Origin: Xestospongia bergquistia
Lineage: Eukaryota; Porifera; Demospongiae; Haplosclerida; Petrosiidae
DNA length: 64,000 bases
Reading direction: 5' to 3'
Assembly: GCA_963965975.1 (NCBI GenBank)
Contig: OZ014418.1
Location: 1,672,275 to 1,736,274, forward strand
Shown here: positions 1-64,000 of the stretch, piece after piece
Layout: each line of letters starts with the position of its first letter
How positions within the stretch are numbered: position 1 is the first letter of the stretch
Translations under genes and position numbers: made by a program
The notes under the pieces: model-generated
What the model was told of the DNA's origin: nothing
What the model saw: the letters and a program-made list of their open reading frames with translations, nothing else
The model's database searches: none

Positions 1-141
1 TACAGAAGATGAGGTATCCTTGTTGAAGTCGTAGAGGTCCTTTCCAATGTATGGACAATACACCAGTAGCTCCAAAGTTCCATATAATGAACAGAAATGA
101 GAGCCAATCAATAGGAAGGTTATGAACTTGAAGAACCTCAC

Positions 142-202
<61 letters not shown>

Positions 203-1667
203 TCAACAGTTACTTTACATGTCTAAAAAAAGAGAGTTAACTTACACAAAGAAGAAGGATGAGAAGAAGAACAACAAGATGGCTGAGGCAACCATTAACC
301 AAATTTGAATGATCTAATAGTACATAACAGAGATCATGGCATACTAAACAATGAAAGGAGACTCAAACTTACCAAGTAACATCGATATTTATATAGACAC
401 ACTAACACAATAGTCATAATAACAACTAATACAATGAATATAACTACATTGCCTAATGCTATTAGAAAGATTAGTCCACCATTGGTAGTACTGTCCTCTT
501 TGAGAGGAGTATATAGTCTGTGTAATACAAAAACAAATCATTGAGTAAATAATAATACATTAAAAGACAGACAAACATCTAATTTATCAATTGAGAAAAC
601 TACCTACCTAATTATAGCTTAATGTGTGCATGAACTTACAACTGTCCTCCTGTTGATGGTACACTCTGTTCAATTGATAATTGTATAAGAACTACCAGAG
701 CCATACACACAAAGACAGGGAAAACTAACAGAATCATTTGTTGAGCACCAAAACGAAGAGCCTCCTAAAATAAAACACAAGGTAAGTTCTCTACAATACA
801 CAATATATAACATGAATCATTTCACCATATTATACTATGGAATATTTGTATGAACTATTAGGCTAACAATAACAAGTGAAGTCATATTAATAGATACTCC
901 TATTACATATTACAATAGTAAAATGACAAACCACTACATCAAGACATGACAAGTTACATAATGATAAGTTATATTCTCCATTATCTTATACACAGTTTGT
1001 CTTTTAATGTAGTGATGTCATTATGACCTCATTGGCTTGGCTATCAGGTTCTTCATCGTCATCACCAAATGCTGGAAGCGCATTCAGTATCTTCTTGTAG
1101 ACATACTTCATACCACAACTAAAATGAGATATATATATATAACAAATATGTGTTAATAACTTTTAATTCCTGTAGATAAAAATGTGATAATTACAATAAT
1201 ATAGTAGAACACTTATACTAACAAAGCTCTTAAGGGTTACATATAACAATAAACACTTCAAATTAACTTTTAACAAATTAAAATAGAGTAGAAATCATAT
1301 ACGATGTTATGTTTTCGAGTAAATTCATAGTTTGTGCACATTTTTCTCCATTACCTTTCCTCTTCAGATTGCTCAGTCTGCCTTTCTTCATCATTGTTGG
1401 TTTGTCTAGTTCTCCTTGGCTCTCTTCTCTCTGATGTGTTTTCATCTTCTTCACCCATTGTCTGGACAGGAGGAGGAATTTCAATCACGTGATCGTGGTT
1501 GGCAACAACAAACAGTCATATTTTAATCTAATTATGAGACTTACTGGTGTTTCTCCATCTGAATCGTATCCATTGCCTCTTCGATCCACAGAGAGGAGAG
1601 TAGTCCTCTCTGTTGTGTCTGTAGGTTCTGTATCAGTAACACGATCGTCGCTCTCTTCGAGACTCAT
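1..1667 (-). CDS. PSEN: Presenilin, N-terminal part (gene runs off the left edge)
   Basis: Presenilin is the aspartyl protease subunit of gamma-secretase, a multipass membrane protein of ER, Golgi and plasma membrane. I spliced seven exons in frame (minus strand): 1667-1545, 1461-1355, 1118-1028, 764-640, 517-373, 313-246, 140-1, giving about 266 residues. The first about 107 residues are acidic and hydrophilic, as in presenilin N-termini. Then come family signatures: EALRFGAQQMILLVFPV (TM1 start), GGQLLYTPLKED, CLYKYRCY, IIQIWLMVASAILLFFF, IWNFGATGVLSIHWKGPLRLQQ. These match human presenilin in order and spacing. Both catalytic aspartates (YD and GLGD) lie beyond the left edge, so activity cannot be judged. 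The start is the first ATG, with MSLEES following; a GTG two codons upstream is not needed. The donor after exon 3 reads GTCATA, a weak site, but only this junction keeps the frame into TM1. It is divergent from the AREL1-like gene, 148 bp away. Confidence 0.93.
146..198. repeat. (GA)n microsatellite in a presenilin intron
   Basis: An uninterrupted GA dinucleotide run of about 53 bp. On the presenilin sense strand it is a (CT)n run ending a few bases before the acceptor of the exon at 140-1, so it occupies the polypyrimidine-tract position. Confidence 0.95.
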
Positions 1668-1815
1668 CTTCACTTGAAGGGCGTGGTCAAATTCTAATTA
1701 CACGTACACCTAATTGTCGTAATTGAGCTCGAGAATAGAAAATTGAAATCGTAAAATCACAGTGGCCCAGTGGGTTATCTGTGAGGAAAAAAGGAGGAAA
1801 CTAAAGCAACTGGAA
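1668..1815. promoter_or_regulatory. Head-to-head spacer, probable bidirectional promoter
   Basis: Only 148 bp separate the presenilin ATG (minus) from the AREL1-like ATG (plus). No other gene fits in between, so both 5' UTRs and core promoters must lie here or overlap the first exons. I see no TATA box in a convincing position. The spacer and the first presenilin exon are richer in CG dinucleotides than the surrounding AT-rich introns. Promoter function is an inference from geometry. Confidence 0.55.
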
Positions 1816-10305
<8,490 letters not shown>

Positions 10306-10790
10306 TTTTCTAAGACATCCATTATTGTGTGGACAATGTGTCAGTATAAAATATGTTTTATATGTGAGCCATTGTACCATTCACATATCTAATACATTTT
10401 ATATTATCATTCTTATTATAATAATGTTTGTTTCTGTTTTTTGTTTCATTTATTTGTTAAAGTTTTGTATGAAATTAAAATTTTAATTCTGACTCTGTAT
10501 TGGTCAGCAATCTCTGTACACATGCACATCATGCCTCAACATGCCCTGACTTGAAGACTGCCTTGTTTACACAGTAGTGTACTGTCATGCTTTTGATAAC
10601 TTTGAGGAGGTCTTAACCTCCTAGCCGTGCCCATTATTGTCTATCAGATTATTCCCAGCCTACTCAATCATATATAAAGCTGAAATTTTGTTCATTCATA
10701 CACGTTTTTTAGCGGATTAGATATATTTTTATTGTTAGAAACAAGTGTTCCATATAGACTGCAGTTAATCAACAGGGAAGACTAGTCATA
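10306..10790 (+). other. AREL1 3' flank and promoter of the first M8-SRCR gene
   Basis: 485 bp without a gene. The left part is the AREL1 3' UTR; I see no canonical AATAAA soon after the stop. The right part carries a TATA box (see separate entry) and the 5' UTR. The same stretch recurs, well conserved, upstream of the second M8-SRCR gene (46268-46758), and in a shortened form at about 43900-44353. Confidence 0.7.
10671..10679 (+). promoter_or_regulatory. TATA box of the first M8-SRCR gene
   Basis: TATATAAAG lies 112-120 nt upstream of the ATG at 10791, so a start site near 10700 and a 5' UTR of about 90 nt are plausible. The identical box sits at the same distance before the second gene (46640-46648) and is missing from the decayed copy between them, which supports a functional role. 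Confidence 0.6.
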
Positions 10791-41293
<30,503 letters not shown>

Positions 41294-41388
41294 AATAAAC
41301 TCACCTATAACTTTGACAAACTACATAAGACATTATTTTTGCTTTTTTGTTAAGATTAAATTGTAATAATTAACTTGGTGGTATATAG

Positions 41389-41535
41389 CGTTGAATGAAC
41401 TCCCACTTGCTCTTAAAAAGGAAGGAGGTTTGCCTACTCCGCCTTTGCCTACTAATTGTTTGCCTACTTGTTATAGTGAATATTCATTATATAAAAACTT
41501 ATGGTGCTACGTACTATATCTCAATAAGAGAAAAG
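41389..41535 (+). other. Candidate 147-nt in-phase exon after the SRCR array
   Basis: Bounded by TATATAG and AAAAG|GTATGT, open in the phase left by domain 38, and phase 1-1 like the SRCR exons. It would encode a Pro-rich segment (LPTPPLPTNCLPTC) with no SRCR features. No continuing exon was found downstream, so it may be a fossil tail of the original gene or chance. Confidence 0.25.
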
Positions 41536-42590
41536 GTATGTATTTAATAAGTATATTATAATAGTAAAAGTATATTTAATGCATCAAAAATCACGTTTCT
41601 AAGTTGCCTATATGTTAGTGTGTGCAGTCATACCAGATACCAACTAATTTTTTTATTTCCAAATCTATTTTAAGTTCTTCAATCTTTCTATCTTCTTATT
41701 GACCTTAATGTCCTTCTGGGAAGGTTTGCTCCTGTTGATAGCTGCTGTAGAGATATTTCAGTTTACATTTGTTCTCTGAAAAACTAAGTGTGGTTTTCTA
41801 ACACTTCTTTAGTCTATTATACCACTCCTTTAAATGAGTGTTGGTCCATGGCCTATCTGAGTTAGACATTCCACTCAACCTTAGGAAAGTGTCCATCCAA
41901 CAAGCCAGAAAAGTCTTCAAAATGCAAGATGAAAAGGTCAATATTAGACTAATCAGCCCTATCAACGTTGATTCACTGCCATGTTAAATTAAGAAACATA
42001 ACCAGAATGAAGCTAGAACAGCTATTTTCCTCACAAATAATTTAAGTCCTAAAGTATTATTGTGATATTATACTTGCAATTCTATTGTTCACATTTTACA
42101 CATAATGGCTTGATAATAGCACCTCTGAAGTTATGGATTTAGAAACGTTAATTCAACTGTTTGTTTTATGGCTAACTAACAAGGGCTCCTGTCTAATTAG
42201 ATTCATAGCCCTCTCATATGCACTTCTTTGTTTGTTTGGAAGGATGGCATAGATTAGAGGTTGCTGCTTGCCATATTTAAAAGCATTCATAGGGAATATT
42301 TCGCTCACCCTCTTTGAGTCTAATAACTTTACTGTTTAGAACAACAATGTAAGCAGTCCAGGAATAGATCTCATAGAATCTCAACCAATATTTTTTAGCT
42401 CCTTCACAATATGTTAAGAGGGAATCAACATGATACTATTATAGGAGTACTAATGATAGCTGTGACTGAGGTATGAATAAATAGATCAATGGATAGATGG
42501 ATCAATGTGGTACATGGACAGGTAAACAAAAATGGATGGATGAATTGATGACAAATAAATGCATTCTGATTGTTTTATAATTATAATTAT
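41536..42590. other. Gene-free stretch between the SRCR gene and the AREL1 fragments
   Basis: About 1 kb of AT-rich sequence with many stops on both strands. On the minus strand near 41800-41930 a broken frame reads RPWTNTHLKEWYNRLKK and might be transposase debris, but this is weak. No other gene, RNA or repeat recognised. Confidence 0.5.
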
Positions 42591-43910
42591 TGGACGTTTA
42601 GTGGTTTGGTTAGATGTTTACATCTATTGGTCCCAATGTATTCCTGATCACTTATTAAGTATATTTGATGAAATGAGTTGGAACTGACATTATCAGCACA
42701 CACACACACCTTGTATCTGATTAACACCTGTTCTTTGTGTTAAAGAAACTAGGTCAGACAATAAGGTATGGCTAGAATTGAATTAACTTCTTGTGGCTTG
42801 TTTTAGACTTTTGAAGTGATATTTTGTCACACCTTAGCACCTTCACACAATGAGGGATACAATGTATACAGGCAATCAGAGATTATAAAACTATTTGTGA
42901 ATATTGTTATAATGATAGCTAGCGTAATGCAAGTGAAGTGGTGTCTGTATTTCAAAAAGATCCTTACATGGAGATCTCACTGTGGCATTTTAAATAGCAC
43001 TTTTAAATGATTGCAGAATCTAAGTTAATATAATTAATGTTCATTTAGTTGTTAATGTGTGGAATGGGTACTGTGAGTTATAATAATCTCAAGGTTCATG
43101 CTGTGGTCAACGGATCTAATGAAGCCTTCCGAAAAGTTGTGTCTTGGTTCTGGACTATAGTCAGTGAGTTTACTCAAGAAGAAATGGCCAAGCTACTTCA
43201 GTTTGTTACAGGTGAGATCATATGAACTGTTAGGTTTAGTCAAGGAACGTAGGTCAAGGTCAATCAATACCTGCCTTAGTGGTAACTATAATCACAATGA
43301 TGTCAGATAAGATATAAGTTTAATTGATTATCTTGTTCTGGTTATCATATAATTATTAGCACATAATTATAAGTGCTACTTTGTGCTATTGTTCCACTTT
43401 TCTCATATGTTATGAAAGCTATATAGTCTTATGATACAAATACAATTGTATAAACATGTACTTTCTATTCTAATGAAAAGTCTTCTTAAATTTATTAAAA
43501 TATGAGAAAGTATCTATTTAGCTTTTGTGTATGTCTTTTGTTATCTTGTTCAAGTTGTTCACAGCTTCCTCCAGGTGGTTTTTAAGATCTCTCTCCTCCA
43601 TTTCAAGTCATTTCAGCATCTACTCATGGCAGATTCACATACCTGGTAAGAGACAGCTGTATTTATTAATACTTGTACTACAGCTTATTTGTAATAGTAT
43701 AGTCTTTATCATCTATTTAACATTTTATGCATGTACTATCTCTTTTGTCATTTAATCATTGCAGTTACATCATATCTATAACTTTCTTTAGTTTCGATCA
43801 ACTTTGTCTACCTCAATATGATTCTTATCAACAATTTCAACAAGCATAAGCAGTTGCACTAAATGAAGGATCAGAAGTATTTGGCTTTGCATAATTTTCT
43901 AAGACATCCA
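42590..43910 (+). pseudogene. Decayed copy of the AREL1 3' exons (copy B)
   Basis: Homologous to 8740-10330. The exon matching 8751-8809 is recognisable near 42620 but has lost bases. The exon at 43049-43211 is still open (LLMCGMGTVSYNNLKVHAVV). The next exon (near 43557) has TTTTTAAG where the functional gene has TTTTAAAG, giving a stop after GGF, and has lost part of GRLPTAHT. The last exon has CATAAG in place of CATTAA, shifting to a stop. No upstream HECT exons exist here. A by-product of segmental duplication, older than copy C by its many indels. Confidence 0.88.
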
Positions 43911-44353
43911 TTAATTATGTGGACAATGTCAGTATAAAATATGTTTTATGTGTGAGCCATTGTACCATTCACATATCTAATACATTTTATATTATCGTTC
44001 TTATTATAATAATGTTTAATTGTTTTCTGTTTTATTTTGTTTTATTAATTTGTTAAAAGTTTTGTATGAAATTAAAATTTTAATTCTGGCTATGCTTTGG
44101 TCAACACTTAATCACCCTCTGCACATCACACATCAACATGTTGAAGACTGCCTTGTTTACACAGTAGTCTACTGTCATAACTTTGAGGAGGTCTTAGCCT
44201 CCTTACCCATGCCATTATTAGTCTGTCTTCTAGATTTTTCCCAGCCACCTTGAAGCATTCATGCACATTTTTCAGTGGATCAGATATATTTTAATTGTTA
44301 GAAACAAGTGTTCCATATAGACTGCAGTTAATCAACAAGAAAGACTAGTCATA
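43911..44353 (+). other. Decayed spacer upstream of the truncated M8 copy
   Basis: Aligns with 10306-10790 but is shorter and lacks the TATATAAAG box present before both intact M8-SRCR genes. No gene. Confidence 0.6.
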
Positions 44354-45286
44354 ATGCAGTTACCAGTGATACCACTGGTGGCTATTCTTATATGCACTGT
44401 CCCTGCAGATGGACATATAGATTTTGATCCTAAGCACATTCAGGAAGGAGGTACATGCCTTCATGATAAGGTTAGAGGCACCTACTTTTATAATGCTAAA
44501 TAAATGACTTAGTCTGTGTATTACCTGTAAGAGAATATGATACTAAATAAATAATATCTTAAATGTACATATCATTCCATTTTCCTCCAGTTCCAAGCAA
44601 AGAATCTGCCATACATTCAAAGGAAAGCAGACAAGCCTTTCAAAAGAGAAGATACAAAATATGCTCCAATACGAGCCCACACTGTTGTTGATGACTCTGT
44701 TACAAGGTTATAGAGTTTGCAATTATTGGTGACTCTAATGGACCATTGTATGCTGCAATAAATGTTCTGTCTCATGCTTTATTGGGTCGGCGAATTCCTG
44801 GCAATTTCACATTGCCACCAGCTTGTGACGAAATTGAAAATGGTCCCAACAAAGGGAAATGTTATTCAGGGACTGTTTCTAATGATTCCTTTCTTTGTCC
44901 TGAATTGGAGGGATCTTTGTTATTAAGAATGTCTACTCACTTCCTTGGTACTAGAGAAGCATGTAGAAATGAGACAGGACCTTGTCAAATGGAAGGGCCA
45001 AATGGTTATGGTGATGATATAGATTACTTTTTGCAAGTTGTGTTTTTTGAAGGTATATATAATGCAAATATAATAAATATAATCTCTAATTATAATTTGT
45101 ATTTTTTTCCAGAATTTTGCAGTCCAGGTGCAATTGCTGGAGCTTTCGCATGTGCACAGGATGATTTCCATTGTCCTGCCGTTGGTATTATCATCATCTG
45201 TCCACCAGTAATATATGTATTATAAATGTCATTGATAATTTCACTTTCTTTATAACAGAATTTCAGAACACTCATAACATATGAGC
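44354..45286 (+). pseudogene. Truncated M8 protease pseudogene (copy B)
   Basis: Exons 44354-44470 and from 44591 match the first two exons of the intact genes, followed by the third exon near 45113 and the start of the fourth. It is disabled by a one-base deletion with a stop (AGGTTATAGAG near 44703-44714 against AAGTTTCCAGAG) and breaks off inside the fourth exon, after the codons for ITYEQ-like sequence and just before HELTH, so the active site is absent. Sequence to the right (from about 45296) is the AREL1 3' region again, so this is a duplication breakpoint. Confidence 0.9.
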
Positions 45287-45295
45287 ATAACATAT

Positions 45296-46267
45296 GCAAG
45301 TGAAGTGGTGTCTGTATTTCAAAAAGATCCTTACATGGAGATCTCACTGTAGCATTTTAAATACCACTTTTAAATGATTGCAGAATCTAAGTTAATATAA
45401 TTAATGTTCATTTAGTTGTTAATGTGTGGAATGGGAACTGTGAGTTATAATGATCTCAAGATTCATGCTGTGGTCAACGGATCTAATGAAGCCTTCCAAA
45501 AAGTTGTGTCTTGGTTCTGGACTATAGTCAGTGAGTTTACTCAAGAAGAAATGGCCAAGCTACTTCAGTTTGTTACAGGTGAGATCATAGGAACTGTTAG
45601 GTTTAGTCAAAGAACATAGGTCAAGGTCAATACCTGCCTTAGTGGTAACTATAATCACAATGATGTCAGATATACTTTAATGATTATTTTGTTCTGGTTT
45701 GCAATACATCACATAATTATCGGCGCCACTTTTGCTATTGTTCAACTTTGCAGCCTCCTTTGTTCTGAAAGGTTCATAGTCTTATGATACAAATACATTT
45801 GTTATGTACATATATTTTTTTCTATAATACTGAAAAGTCTGAGTTGTCTTATCAAATTTATTAAAATATGAGGAAGTATCTATTTAGCTTTTGTGAATGA
45901 CTTTTTGCTATATTGTTCAGGTTGTTCACAGCTTCCTCCACGTGGTTTTAAAGATCTCTCTCCTCCATTTCAAATCATTTAAGCACCTACTCATGGCAGA
46001 TTACCGACTGCACATACTTGGTAAGATATAGCTTGTCCTTATTAATACTTGTACTACAGTACTACAGTTCATATGCAATAATATACTCCACTTACCATCC
46101 ATTTACACATGTACTATCCACTTTCATTAAATCATTGTAGTAATTTTCTATCTATAACTTTTTTAGTTTCAATCAACTTTGTCTACCTCAATATGATTCT
46201 TATCAACAATTTCAACAAGCATTAACAGTGGCACTTAATGAAGGATCAGAAGGATTTGGCTTTGCAT
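45296..46267 (+). pseudogene. AREL1 3' end, copy C (nonsense-mutated fragment)
   Basis: Begins with intron sequence matching about 9300 and 42924 and carries the last three AREL1 exons. The exon starting at 45416 is intact, but the next has CAA ATC ATT TAA at 45971-45982 where the functional gene has TTCAGC, a premature stop before the catalytic Cys. The final exon is well preserved through GFGFA. No upstream HECT exons precede it. Far closer to the functional gene than copy B. Confidence 0.88.
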
Positions 46268-46758
46268 AATTTTCTAAGACATCCATTATTGTGTGGACAA
46301 TGTGTCAGTATAAAATATGTTTTATATGTGAGCCATTGTACCACTCACATATCTAATACATTTTATATTATCATTCTTATTATAATAATGTTTGTTTCTG
46401 TTTTTTGTTTCATTTATTTTTTAAAGTTTTGTATGAAATTAAAATTTTAATTCTGACTCTGTATTGGTCAGCAATCTCTGTACGCATGCACATCATGCCT
46501 CAACATGCCCTGACTTGAAGACTGCCTTGTTTACACAGTAGTGTACTGTCATACTTTTGATAACTTTGAGGAGGTCTTAACCTCCTAGCCATGCCCATTA
46601 TTAGTCTGTTTATCAGATTATTCCCAGCCTACTCAATCATATATAAAGCTGAAATTTTGTTCATTCATACACGTTTTTAGCGAATTGGATATATTTTTAT
46701 TGTTAGAAACAAGTGTTCCATATAGACTGAAGTTAATCAACAGGAAAGACTAGTCATA
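46268..46758 (+). other. Spacer and promoter region of the second M8-SRCR gene
   Basis: Nearly the same as 10306-10790, including the TATA box at 46640-46648. No gene. Confidence 0.75.
46640..46648 (+). promoter_or_regulatory. TATA box of the second M8-SRCR gene
   Basis: TATATAAAG 111-119 nt before the ATG at 46759, the same position as in copy 1. Confidence 0.6.

Positions 46759-64000
<17,242 letters not shown>

Noticed and set aside
44746-45225. A third functional M8 protease (open frame of 159 codons)
   Set aside because: The exon is broken upstream by a one-base deletion and stop, and the gene ends before the HELTH active site.
45416-45619. A second functional AREL1 gene
   Set aside because: Only the last three exons are present and the middle one has a nonsense codon at 45980-45982; upstream HECT exons are absent.

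Overview
The window looks like metazoan nuclear DNA with compact, AT-rich genes. Coding exons are 60-470 nt, introns are mostly 50-400 nt with GT...AG ends, and gene families include presenilin, an AREL1-type HECT ubiquitin ligase, an M8 metalloprotease and very large arrays of scavenger receptor cysteine-rich (SRCR) domains. Such compact genes with SRCR expansion fit a demosponge (Amphimedon-like). This is an inference from architecture, not from a search.

Layout. (1) 1-1667, minus strand: 5' two thirds of a presenilin gene. (2) 1668-1815: a 148-bp head-to-head spacer, probably a bidirectional promoter. (3) 1816-10305, plus: a complete 19-exon AREL1-like HECT E3 ligase (999 codons by my splice model), with several microsatellites in its introns. 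(4) 10791-41293, plus: a giant gene. It opens with a signal peptide and an M8 (leishmanolysin-type) metalloprotease, then a Cys-rich segment, then about 48 SRCR or SRCR-like domains, giving about 6,180 aa if all 107 exons are joined. Each domain is normally split over two exons, and every SRCR exon is phase 1-1. One short intron contains a complete, apparently very young Ty3/gypsy LTR retrotransposon (15835-20087). (5) 41300-46267: a rearranged strip with a decayed second copy of the AREL1 3' end plus the M8 5' end (42590-45286), then a third AREL1 3' end (45296-46267, nonsense-mutated). (6) 46759 to the right edge: a second, apparently intact M8-SRCR gene, still open at 64000. It is paralogous to the first, but its internal SRCR array has been re-amplified as 2.7-3.2 kb blocks.

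How the genes fit together. Presenilin and AREL1 are housekeeping-type genes that share an upstream spacer. The M8-SRCR genes look like secreted giant proteins: a zinc protease head followed by a long multi-ligand SRCR stalk. The tandem duplication carried the AREL1 3' end with it, which explains the AREL1 fragments between the two genes. No transmembrane segment was seen in the first gene, so a secreted product is the simplest reading, but its 3' end is the least certain part of the model.

The main candidate for something undescribed is this M8-SRCR gene pair: its domain fusion, its higher-order exon repeats (seven two-domain units of 882-887 bp; two five-domain units; three linker-headed blocks), chimeric exons made by recombination inside exons, and a conserved alternative ending that would release the protease without the SRCR stalk.
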